Assembly (NCBI GenBank): GCA_917880885.1
Contig: OU862913.1
Coordinates: 24,623,286-24,687,285, forward strand
Source: Limnephilus marmoratus
Taxonomy: Eukaryota; Arthropoda; Insecta; Trichoptera; Limnephilidae
Length of the DNA stretch: 64,000 nucleotides
Direction: 5' to 3'
Below are positions 1-10,174 of this stretch, piece by piece (position 1 is the stretch's first letter; each line of letters begins with the position of its first letter). Both the position numbers and the translations under genes were made by a program. The notes beneath the pieces were generated by a model, which was not told where the DNA came from, did no database searches, and saw only the letters and a list, made by a program, of their open reading frames with translations.

Positions 1-130
1 ATCAATGATACGGGGCCCCCGGGCTACAGAGGCCTTTTGTTTCTTTTGTGAGAAAGCTTTATCCTTCATTAGGGCTAAGAAAAAACCGATTATTTATGTA
101 AAAGTCACATCCCTACTACGGACAGCCATT

Positions 131-562
131 GGAGGCATCTACTAATATCTACAGGAATTCCAAAAACTGAAAAAATCGAATTAATATCTATGAGAACCAA
201 AGTGTTGACGAATATCTACAGCTCAAACTGCTGACTAATATCTTTGGGAACCAAAGTGTTGACGAATATCTACAGCACTGGCAGAGGTTGGATTTGCAAT
301 TATGTATAGCATATTGGAATAACGTAATATTGCGTATGTAGTTTAAAAAACTTAATTTATGTATGTATGTATGTAAAAATCCCTAATATCGGACTATTGG
401 ACACATTTAGCTGATTAGTCCAACCGAAGGTCTGTAGATATTAGTTCAACCTACGCTCTGTAGATATTAGTCAACACTCTGAAGTTCGTAGATATTAGTT
501 CAACATATGAGCTGTAGATATTCATCCGACATACAGGCTGTAGATATTAGTAACTGGAGTCC
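131..562. repeat. Opposing-array element, copy 1
   Basis: This 0.43-kb repeat has a left half with about five copies of a motif like ACTAATATCTAC and a right half with about five copies of the reverse complement GTAGATATTAGT. A core of about 150 bp without the motif separates them. The same sequence recurs at 25634-28113 (with insertions) and, right half only, at 15091-15222. The ends of the copies agree (GGAGGCxTCTACTAA at the left, CTGGAGTC at the right), so it is a discrete mobile unit. No coding capacity is visible. The superfamily is not recognised; arrays of short motifs near both ends recall transposase-binding sites in non-autonomous DNA transposons. Confidence 0.75.
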
Positions 563-569
563 AGCCATT

Positions 570-655
570 TCAAGCAACATCCAAAATCCGAAAGGTAGTT
601 TCTCGCCAGGGCAATACTGAGAGTATCTAGCACTTTAAATAATGTACTAGATGCT
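570..655 (-). repeat. SINE tail relic
   Basis: About 85 bp match the tail part of the tRNA-derived SINE copies at 51060-51285 and 52420-52665, sharing the blocks CATTTCAAGCAAC and CAATACTGAGAGTATCT. The tRNA-like head is missing. Confidence 0.4.
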
Positions 656-3240
656 ATTATTTTACTTTTTTAAGTGTCAGCGAATTAACTTGCATTAAAT
701 TTTATATCTGCAACCTCTCTGACCTCTAGGCCCGGGACAAGGAGATTACCACTTATCTTATAGTCGCTTAAAGATAACACAATCAAACACTTTTATTTTT
801 TCAGAACTGGAAAAAGTCGTTCGTTTCGATAACAGCTCTTATTTGACTTTTTTATCGGCAAAGTATTTATTCACAGCAAGTGGGAAAACCAACGCCGTAA
901 TACTGTTTGTTTGCACATATTTATCTCTAGCTGATTAAATAATATCTGGTGGAGCGTATGAGCTTCAACAAAGGCGGACTTTATACCCTAAGAAATATAT
1001 TTATTTATTTATTTATTTTATTTATTGCTTCTTCACAATTTATAAACATATATTTTTAGCATGTAATTATTAACCCCACTAGGGTTCGCCTGTATCGGGG
1101 TTAATAATTTCACAATTTAATAAAAATAACACACGCAAATATCGGTCATGCAAAACAGTTAAGTAAAAGCAAAACAATAAAATTTAAAAATGAAATGATA
1201 AACAGAGAAAATAATAAGTAATAAAAATATATGAATTAACAACAAAGTGTTAAGAGATCAGACAAAATGTTATCATTCATTATATCATTAGTTCATACCA
1301 TTTTCAACAATAGATAAAATTAAAAAATATATATGTCCTTAGTTTTTTTTAAATATGTGTAAAAAATAAAAAATGAAAAAAACAAAGATTTATAAGCGAT
1401 TACATTAGAGCGAATCTTTCTTATGAAATATTAAAGTGACTATCAAATAATTATGAAATAAATATGAAAGAAACCGTTTTGATCAAAACATTATTGTTTT
1501 CATTCCATTTAAGCGCCCGTTTTCATTAAAATATGATTGTATTTTATAGTGTGACATCTTAGAAATGCCATCCGTGTGATCTTTTAGTTTTGACAAAGTT
1601 ATGGGATACAATAACCCCTATATATTTATTTATTTATTGTTTCTTTACCTTTTTAATTTAGGTGTTATTGTTTAAATTGAAATTTTGAACTTTATTTTGA
1701 CTTGAGATTAACAATTTTATAGAGTACACAAAATAATATAGGTGTTGAAAGTTGAAAGACAATATTGTTACAATAATATTACAATAATATTTTCTCATGG
1801 GCCTCTACTGCACTATAGGAACAAATAATACATTATAACGTAAAACATCAAACAATATTTCACCTAATAAATAATGTGCTCATTCTGACTGTCTTAAAAC
1901 GGTTAAAATTCTTAGTGGGACAGTCAAACATCATTGTAATATGTATTTTTTTAAATAAATTTTAATTAATGACGCACGCGTCCAGTGGGATGCTTCCAAA
2001 GGAAGATCCGCATTTCAGGTTTTGCTTGCTTTATCATTAAGATGACAATATACCCTAAAATATATTCAGAATCTTAGCGACGTAAGTAAAGAAACAGTGT
2101 ATACAAATTGCGACTCGCGACCCGTGCCCTGGACGAACCTACTGTCGAATTTGCCGTATCAAAGAAAAGAGGAAGAAGACAAATAATGTGGGAATCTTAA
2201 CGACGTAAGTGAAGAAAGCGTGTAAACAAATATACGCCGCGGCACGGCGTATTGCACGAACGTACGGTCGAATTCGCCCTAGCAGGCCTGGAGATTCGAC
2301 CTTTCTGCAGCGTTGATTTTAATTAATTCTGAAGAACGTGCTACAAATATTGAAAATGTAAGCACATGTTGTCCTCCCGAAATTATTAATTCATCGTCTA
2401 GAAAAATAAAATCTGGTGCTTACCGCTAACTTTATAGTTGAAAAACGGGTTATACAGTTTTCAAATCGTTGTACGTAAAATATATTAATGGTAAGGTACT
2501 GTTTTTATTAATCTAGTATAAAAATAATTCGCATTTCTTGTGCGGCATGGAAATAAAAAAGTTATTTTAGTTACGGATTCGCCGGAAATGATTAAAATGT
2601 AAGTTTTGAGCGTACAAAAATTATTAGGATTGTGTACCGCCGACTGCGCTACCCGAATTTCTACCGATTTCTTACATATCTCCCAAACACGTTAAGTTTT
2701 AAAGCTCTTAAAAAAATATATGTTATTCTTGAAAATAATATCTAGACATTCCCCGCGCCGAAACGCAAATTATATTAAATTCCCTTCATAAAAAAAAAAA
2801 TCGCAAAGTATGCCCCAAAAATTATTATAAAAACGTTTGTTTCAGTTATTTTACAAGTTATATGTATGAAAAAATTCACAGTGTTTCTTTAAATGCTGTT
2901 TAAGACAACCCCCGCGAGATTTTTGCTCTATTTTAAATCAATCGTATTTTATTAAACATTTTCACAATTAGCGCGCTCATCTAACATTCGTAATTCCATA
3001 TCTCTCCATCTTGTTATTTTTGAGCCCGGTTGCGGCGCCTTAAGCAAGAACAAGATAAAGCAAGCAAAGCAACCTGAAGTGGCACACACTTATTTATTTT
3101 GCTCAATTATAATAATTATTTATTCATATAATAGAACAAAATAAATAGGTGTGTCAAGTTAAGCAAAATGTGAAACTACATCAATCAAATTGTGCAATAT
3201 TTCTTGCATGTATAATACTTGTACGAGACGTTTGTACATA
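656..3240. other. Gene-free AT-rich stretch with LINE-type tails
   Basis: No ORF of note and no host gene are seen. Two (TTTA)n tracts near 1000-1025 and 1622-1638 look like the tails of minus-strand LINEs of the type seen at 9790 and 46546, but their bodies are not recognisable. The only other structure is the imperfect direct repeat at 2071-2283. Confidence 0.4.
2071..2283. repeat. Imperfect direct repeat of about 90 bp, 123 bp apart
   Basis: Units start at 2071 and 2194, both with ATCTTA(G/A)CGACGTAAGT and ending in a GAACxTAC-GTCGAATT block. The copies are clearly diverged. Origin unknown. Confidence 0.55.
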
Positions 3241-3800
3241 TCATTACATAGTATAAAATGAAGTCGCTCAAAATGTATGTGCGCATCGATCTTTTAAACT
3301 ACGCAACGGATTTTCATGCGGTTTTCACCAATAGATTCAAGGGGAAGTGGTTCATGGGGAAGGTTTATATGTATAATACCAACGGCGGATCCAGGGGGGG
3401 GGGGGTCGTGGGGGTCATGACCTAGGTTGACCACTAATTAAAATTGTTAAACACAATGTTTTTATATATTTTTTGTATCTATTATTATCAAAATTACCTA
3501 AGTACTTTCTTTTTACTTGTATCTATTATTATCAAAATTAAATTATAACTTCTTGTGACTTGACCACGACTATGTGACCCCCCTGGCGCTATGTGACCCC
3601 CCCCCTGGTGCCAAAGCGGGATCCGCCCTTGTATTTGTATAACACATGCTTATTATAGTAGAGAAAAGCCGAGAAATTCAAATATTCAATTCAGGCAGCG
3701 TGCATCGGGCAGCTGGCAAGCGGGTAGTATGGATTTTATAAAGGTCAGGTAATGGCGTTGTGTTTCGTTAGCCACAGCGACGTGTGGCCGGGTCTGCTAG
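3241..3800 (+). mobile_element. Non-autonomous Helitron
   Basis: The element starts TCATTACATAG just after an A and ends with a short GC-rich hairpin (CACAGCGACGTGTGGCC) followed by CTAG before a T, as expected for Helitron insertion between A and T. A homologous copy on the other strand at 40583-41153 shares both ends. It has no coding capacity and is interrupted by the short element at 3379-3636. Confidence 0.75.
3379..3636. mobile_element. hAT-type MITE inside the Helitron
   Basis: Terminal inverted repeats read CAACGGCGGATCC at the left and the complement of CAAGGGCGGATCC at the right. Flanks GTATAATA and GTATAACA form an 8-bp target duplication with one mismatch; the homologous Helitron at 40583-41153 lacks the insert. 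Long G and C runs lie just inside the ends. Confidence 0.6.
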
Positions 3801-3895
3801 TACTGTATAAATAAATAGGGAGCTGGACACAATGGTACGCCAATGGAATTTGTTACGCCAATGGTATTTCGTATGAATTTGCTACTTGGCAAATT

Positions 3896-4740
3896 TCTAC
3901 ATCTCTATCTTCTCTTCTCTTCTCTACGTAATAAATTAAAGTTTCCACGTCGTCGGTCTGTCTGTCTGTTCGCGATAAACTCAAAAACTACTGAACGAAT
4001 TTTCATGCGGTTTCTACCAATAGATAGAGTGATTCGTGAGGAAGGTTTAGGTTTATAAATTGTCAAGATTCTGTGTAAATATCTACATATTATAAGGGAA
4101 CGTACCCATACTACGTGACCAACTTTTTGCAATTTTTAACCCCCCACCCGGTGACCAAAAACCTATGGCCGCCGCCGCTCATTTGTACTAAGCTTGACAT
4201 TTTGAAGACCCCCCCCCCGAACAGATCACGTAGTATGGGTACGTTCCCTACATTAAAGTCCTCCGCGTCGTCTGTCTGTCTGTTCCCGATAAACTCAAAA
4301 ACTACTGAACGGATTTTCATGCGGTTTTCAACAATAGTGCTTCGTGAGAAAGGTTTAGGTTTTTAATTTGTCAAGATTTTGTGTAAATTGGTTGAAATAT
4401 AACGATAACAATTAGAAGTGTCTGATGAAGCCAAGCCGCGTGGGAGCTGTCATCGAAAACACTGCCTAATCCCTTTGAGATATAACAAAACAATGGATGG
4501 TGGGATATTCCTCTTTTATAGATCTACAAAAAAGTCTGCGATGCCATATACCTATCTATCTTTTACGGATAGCTTACTTATCACCCATTCTATCTGTTAA
4601 ATAAATGGTCACGTACAATGCGGTAATTGAAAAGTTATTTTTAGACGGATACAGTATTAATTCTCTTATCTGTGGTATTAATCCTTATCAATTTACATAA
4701 GTACGGTAGTTACTTCAAGTATTTCGTGCACATTATTATA
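3896..4740 (+). mobile_element. Two tandem Helitron heads (partial)
   Basis: Two copies of a Helitron 5' region (around 3920-4080 and 4080-4400) share blocks such as TCTGTCTGTCTGTTC, AACTCAAAAACTACTGAACG and TTTTCATGCGG. Neither has its 3' end here; the next complete small copy follows at 4754. The second head is interrupted by the MITE at 4095-4249. Confidence 0.55.
4095..4249. mobile_element. Short MITE with 23-bp inverted repeats
   Basis: The ends AGGGAACGTACCCATACT and AGTATGGGTACGTTCCCT are exact inverted repeats, continuing as ACGTGA/TCACGT. The element sits in the 5' head of a Helitron, whose neighbour copy lacks it. The target duplication is unclear, so no superfamily is assigned. 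Confidence 0.7.
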
Positions 4741-4753
4741 ATCTTTCGCACCA

Positions 4754-4876
4754 TCTCTACGTATTATAAATTAAAGTCCTACTCCAAAGATGGCAGTGGT
4801 TATAAAGGTTTGATAACTATTCAGTAGATGGCGTTGTGTTTAGTTAGCCACAGCAACGCGTGGCCGGGTCAGCTAG
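4754..4876 (+). mobile_element. Internally deleted Helitron (123 bp)
   Basis: Begins TCTCTACGTATTATAAATTA after an A, ends CAGCAACGCGTGGCC...CTAG before a T. Both termini match the other Helitrons here, with nearly all internal sequence lost. Confidence 0.75.
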
Positions 4877-5305
4877 TGATTCTATATTCTATATAAAATG
4901 GCCAAAACTGAATTTAGTACTGAATTAAAATATATTTTGCACTTTGGAGACTTTTGGAGACTGGGGTTTCTGGGGTTCAGGAGACTGGGATACTGGGAAA
5001 AAAGGTAAACTGAATTTAAGACTTGTTAAAACATTTTTAAAGGTTTGAACTAGGAGACTTTTTCTTGGAGACTGTTATTTCTTGATTGGTAGTTTTTAAC
5101 TGACTTATTTGTCGTCTTTATTTATAGGGTAAATCTGGATTTGACTTGTAGGGCACAGAACCTCCCTATTCTTTGTAGGGTGTTTGTGTTACCCATTTTT
5201 CCTGATTGCTATGATTTGCTGTCAGATGTGTTAAAATCGTATGTGATAGCCATTACCAAGATAGTCCCGATCCCCAAAACCAAAGTTTCACATTCTTATT
5301 CTTTA

Positions 5306-5500
5306 ATTCTGCTTGCTTCTACTTGATTCTACTTGTTTCTACTTGATTCTACTTGCTTCTACTTGTTTCTATTTTTCATTCTTGCTACTTCTTGTGTCTT
5401 CTAGCTTATTTTTGCCCTTTATAGGTCTTATTGCTTCTACTTGCTGCCTCTTGTTCCTTCTAGCTTATTCTTGCTCTTATTGCTTCTACTTGGTACCTTA
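5306..5500. repeat. Minisatellite of 9-10 bp units (TTCTACTTG)
   Basis: Five to six near-perfect TTCTACTTG(A/C/T) units at 5315-5370 are followed by scattered degenerate copies to about 5500. No gene is evident; the Leu/Ser-rich reading is an artefact of the repeat. Confidence 0.8.
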
Positions 5501-5624
5501 CCATTTTCCAACTGCAAGGGTTGTCTAAGAATTAAAGACCGTTCTATTTTTTTTAAATAGTAAAAGTTTATATTTTCAAAAAATTGTAAGTACCAAATTG
5601 TAAGTATATATCCCCACTATTTTT

Positions 5625-5760
5625 AGACACAGTCCCTGTTACGATCGATGCACTTGGTGAGCCGTGGCACTAGGTCCTTGGTTCCCTTGTCGTAGAACTC
5701 TGCCGCCACGGATTCTGCCACCTTTTCCTCCACGCCCTAGTCACTCTCTAAATGTTTTCG
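5625..5760 (-). pseudogene. Possible mariner transposase C-terminus (relic)
   Basis: Read on the minus strand, this stretch encodes a peptide with the pattern AEFYDKGTKDLVPRLTKC, like the C-terminal end of irritans-type mariner transposases. The upstream part (minus strand) would lie at 7071-7500 beyond the hAT insertion, where only weak similarity (SARWVPKML) is seen. Frames are broken. The assignment rests on remembered family patterns. Confidence 0.4.
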
Positions 5761-7070
5761 CAGGGCCGGATCTACGAAATCTGGCGCCCTGTGCAGTAGA
5801 TACCGATGGCGCCCCCCCCCTTAATACTTAGTATTAAATTTACGCTTGTTCGTAATAGGAAAATCAAAATCTTTCAATTGTACAGGACCTTCCTGAACTA
5901 ATAAACTAATGGAATTTTGAGATAAATTTGGCCAGCATCCGGGATCTTTCAATTTAAGCTCTGAAAACAGAATTAAATTTAAACTGCTATCAGTAACGTT
6001 ATATGTATCTTCTAATAATTCGACCGTGGGAATTTGTGCGAAAGATATCTGTTTAGATGTGCTCGGGACCATTGTAACGTCATTGCGCGGGACATCATTT
6101 TTTATCGGTGCTGGAGAAATTGAAATAAAAAATTCCCAATGGAAACGAGTTTTTTATGTCATTATGCTCTTTAATTCTACGTTTTAGATTCTGCTAGCCA
6201 GAAAGTTTTTTAAAATTATTATTCTATTCATTGTAATCCACAGTAGTTTTATAACCTCTAACAACCAATAGAAATTTAGTTATAAATTTAAAAATCTAAT
6301 AAGACTATAACCTCAAATTTGTGCCTTGAATTTCCCCTGTGTTCTGTGTTTAGCGAACAAACACCATACAAACACTAAACACTGGCGTATGGTATCAACG
6401 GCTTACGAAAAACGCTTACACTGACACCGTAAAATAACAAATCTAATAGATATTAATTATACATTTAACGAACTTCAAATAATATGTCAAATCAATGATG
6501 AAACTGTCAACACGTTGCAACCTGCAAATCCTGCAAACCGTGCGATGTTTTTGTTAATGGAATTTACTGAAGATTTCATAAGAAAATGGTCTTTAACTAC
6601 CTTCTTCTAGAGACTTAAATCGTACAAAATAAAACAATAGCGAGTGTACGCTAACTAAAATTGTTAGCATTTTGAAAGGCCCAAGTCGGTTTGTTTGATT
6701 CACTAGAACAAAAATACCGCACTGTGATTGGTTATTGAATTTGGATCGCACCCATTCGCCGTAAAAGACGGTAAAAGATATATGGAAAAATAGATCTTAC
6801 GTTTAAACTAAATATATGGAATTTGTAAAAAAAATTCGGTAACTGACTATAAATTCGGAAACCGTTGATACCATCCTGATGCGTGCGCACTCTGTTTCTT
6901 TGGAAAGTGTTGCTAGAGCATAATAATTATTTCGTACTCTGGGTAATTTTTAAACGATTCAGGGAATATTATAACTAAATTTTAATACAATATTTATTTT
7001 CTCATGGCGCCCCTTCGGAGTTGGCGCCAGGTTTTTGCACGTTTTTGAACGTATGGCAGATCCGGCGCTA
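5761..7070 (-). mobile_element. Old hAT element with a ZMYM-type transposase remnant
   Basis: The ends form imperfect inverted repeats (CAGGGCCGGATCTACG against TAGCGCCGGATCTGCC on the opposite strand), followed on each side by GGCGCC-rich blocks. The flanks TGTTTTCG and AGTTTTCC are compatible with an eroded 8-bp duplication. A minus-strand ORF at 5821-6072 (83 aa) resembles the N-terminal part of zinc-finger-MYM-like hAT transposases (DPGCWPNLS followed by GPVQLKDFDFP). The catalytic domain is missing, so the copy is dead. It appears inserted in the mariner-like relic. Confidence 0.55.
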
Positions 7071-7499
7071 GTTTTCCTGCCAAAAGTTGCTTCAGGTGAA
7101 GAAAAATATGCAAACTATGTCATGGATTACCCTTTTCTCCGGATTAAGTGGTCAAGCCCCATTTCAACCCGAAAAATCCTCGCCATGGTTGTAAAAACAG
7201 TTCGAAGAGACCCAAGCGCTATCTACACGATTTTGCTCTTCAGCATTTTGGGAACCCAACGAGCACTACTTTGCATACGCTATTATTACCTCAAAATCAT
7301 TTGTGTGGCAGACTTACGGACGTCTAGGATCAAAATTGCGAGCTTACGAGCTTCAACAGGGCAGGTTCCTTCTTGGTTGAGAATGCGAATAATTGAGGAC
7401 ACCCCGCAGGCGGCTGAGCGTCATCTCAAACGGACGCAAAGATCGCACTGAAGCAGCTACCAAACCGGATCACCGCTCTTTTTTTTAGTGGAAAATCTG

Positions 7500-8890
7500 A
7501 GCTACACACTTATAGGGTCGGCATATTTTGAGAAATAGTGCCCGCGTCGCCGGAAATAAGGAAAGGTCTTTAATTCTTGCACAACCCTCGGGGAACTGCA
7601 CTCAGTATTTTAAATGGTAGTCGATCTTCTTGCATTCTTAGTGCATTCGTGTTACCTCATAGAAGACTTTTCGTATCACCTAAAAGAAGGGCAGGGGTTC
7701 GAAATGTAGTCTAACTATGAAATCTCCCGTTTTACCCGCTGGAGGCTTACCTTATACGGTTGTTGTATGCACTCATTTTAAGCGGTTATACCTACGTTAG
7801 GGTGGATCACGAATGTATGGGGAAAAAAGTCTTGTTTTGATTTGTTTAACAGTGATAAAAGGGTGTTAAATGGAGATAAAAGAATCACGTAATTTTTTTT
7901 TAATAATATTTGAATAAGTATCATCTTCTTCCTCCGGATTGACTTTGAAGTTTCACATATTAGAGAAAAACCCATCCTTGTTAAATCTTAAAAAAATGTT
8001 GGATAAACCATTAAAAATTAACTATTTTTCATAAAACACGAAAAATTGGGAATATTTTGATATATTTATTTTAAAAAAATCTTAATATATAATATAAAGT
8101 CGGGTTAGTTACACCATTTATAACTCAAGAACGGCTTGACCGATTTTTATGATCTTTGATTTGTTGGATTTGTCTCCGCCCCGAATAGTAGAATACCTAT
8201 TAAAACATCGGAAAAATTCACAAAAAAAAATCATGAAGAAAATTCATTTTTCATACATTTTGTATGGAACGGCTTTTTTAGAATTAACTCACACTTCAAT
8301 ATTATACTTCTCACAATATTGCTGCAACTCTTTCGAATAATGAGATGCACAATGTACGTAGGCCTGTTCCCTTCAAAGGTCAAAAAGTTATCATTTTCTT
8401 GCATCTCTCTCACCGCACCGCACCGTACGTCTCCTTAGACCCCTACCAATACTTCTTTGTATTGATAATTTTTAAAGTATGAAACATAGTTACAAAGATA
8501 ATATTAAAGTGTGAGTGAATTCAAAAAAAATCAAAAACGTCAAATAAATGTCAATGCGCTGATTGTTTTACTTTTGTTCTTAAACATATAATGCTGCCCC
8601 TCTTTCTTACACACTAAATGACAACAGTCGAAAATGAGACAAACGGTGAACGTATGACTGCACCCACGAAAGAATAATGCAATCATTATCATACATCTCT
8701 CTCACACGTATAAAGAAAATAAACGCAATTCCCGTCGCAAAAAAATATTACTTTGGAGGAAACAGTCACACGTATTTTGTGTGTCTCATCATTATTTAAT
8801 GTGTACTGCAGCATTACAACGATACGAATCGTATGTTTACCGTCTTTTTGGGCGTCACGGCCTTCGTCTCAGCCTCGAGAAGTTTCCTCG
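7500..8890. other. Gene-free stretch
   Basis: No convincing gene. The part around 8090-8160 (AACTCAAGAACGGCTTGACC) has the style of insect Helitron heads, but no termini were found. The rest is AT-rich unique-looking sequence. Confidence 0.3.
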
Positions 8891-8899
8891 CGCATTGGA

Positions 8900-9066
8900 G
8901 TTTTTTTTTTTTTTTTTACATTAACTCCACACAGGAGGCCCTGAGGAAAATAATTTCCCAAAGGGTCTATGTCATCTGGGATGCTGTGTGGAGGGTCTTT
9001 TGAGGAGAGGAAGGAATGAACATTGGTCTTGAAGAGACCCATGTTGTAGGAAGGAGGAAACACCTA
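8900..9066 (-). mobile_element. 5'-truncated CR1-like LINE, 3' tail
   Basis: A minus-strand copy of the LINE 3' end that recurs six more times here. It ends in poly(A) (poly-T at 8900-8917) and keeps the terminal stem CTCCACACAG / CTGTGTGG. The reading frame of the longest copy (36186-36735) is recognisable in it as the pattern FPPSYNMGLFKTNVHSF. Confidence 0.7.
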
Positions 9067-9240
9067 CTTGAAAACAGGGATGTTTTTTTGCCGTGACGCG
9101 AGCAGGCGGTATAAAGGGGCACAAACCATGTTACACAAACCTAGCGTAGCCGCTAAACTACTTGAAAACAGGGATGTTTTTTTGCCGTGACGCGAGCAGG
9201 CGGTATAAAGGGGCACAAACCATGTTACACAAACCTAGCG
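9064..9240. repeat. Direct duplication, 94-bp period
   Basis: Two essentially identical units starting CTACTTGAAAACAGGG at 9064 and 9158, each ending CAAACCTAGCGT. The duplication looks recent. Confidence 0.85.
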
Positions 9241-9258
9241 TTAGGTTAGGTTAGGTTA
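9241..9258 (+). repeat. Short interstitial TTAGG run
   Basis: Three TTAGG units and a partial fourth, the canonical insect telomere motif. Too short to be more than a chance or interstitial tract. Confidence 0.6.
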
Positions 9259-9484
9259 CGCATTTTTAAGACTACGAATTTTCATACTTTTGGTTTAAGA
9301 ATACGGCCGTTGAGATAGTCCTAATTCATAATATAGGGATAAATATTTTTGATGAATTATCATGTGAGGAAGTTTATATAGGGATAGATTAGATACGGGG
9401 ATAAATATTTTTGAGAGCTGGTAACACTGCCGGCACATGTTTTTGTACATTTCTTGTTTTCTATGATTTTCGCACTTCGTGTGT

Positions 9485-9775
9485 CAAAATGACTATTTTC
9501 ATGTGTGTGTGTATAGAAAATTTTAAAGTCGTGTAATTCAGTTAATATTGCTTGCCGCTGCCTAATTCTTTCAGATTCGGATTCCCCGGCCCATAGTTAG
9601 TATAAAAATAACTAGTTTGATTTTCTAGGAATCAAAATGATTCCAAAATGACTATTTTCCTGTGTGTGTATAAAAAATTTTAAAGTCGTGTAACTCAGTT
9701 AATATTGCTTGCCGCCGCCTAATTCTTTCAGATTCGGATTTTCCGGCCCATAAGTAGTATTTTGGACCATCCCCC
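9485..9775. repeat. Direct repeat of about 125 bp, about 165-bp period
   Basis: Two copies start at CAAAATGACTATTTTC (9487 and 9646) and share GTCGTGTAA(T/C)TCAGTTAAT and TTCTTTCAGATTCGGATT. Function unknown. Confidence 0.75.
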
Positions 9776-9784
9776 ATAAACCGA

Positions 9785-10172
9785 ATTTTTTCCAAAATTT
9801 ATTTATTTATTTATTGTTTTGGAACATTTACAGAGTATTAACATAAAAAAAGTCATTAGATTGGCATTGTAAGAAGCGTAGATGTTAATAATCCACTTAA
9901 AAATGTTCACAGAATGCACAGTTTAATAGTTGTTTTTCGCTATGTATACATAGAAGTTAACAGAAATTAGAAATAGCAAAATATAATCAGAGATATAAAA
10001 AGAGATAACAAAAATAGTGATGATAAAATACAGAGATGACAAAAATAAAAAAAGATCGATATACGATGTAAAAAAAAACAGAAAAACCAAAAAGTAAAGT
10101 ACAAATAGAGTAAGAAACAGCCATTCACATTCAAGTTCAAGATCATTGTTCAAGATTTGTTAGGTTAGTCTA
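9785..10172 (-). mobile_element. 3' end of a LINE split by the long-TIR transposon
   Basis: Minus-strand sequence ending in an (ATTT)n-type tail at 9790-9810. It is separated from the RT ORF at 13495-14985 only by the transposon at 10175-13492. If the transposon and one TA are removed, the RT frame meets a stop codon within about four codons of the junction, which supports one original element. Confidence 0.65.
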
Positions 10173-10174
10173 TA

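Noticed and set aside
5313..5528. Leu/Ser-rich 71-codon ORF
   Set aside because: Translation of the TTCTACTTG minisatellite.
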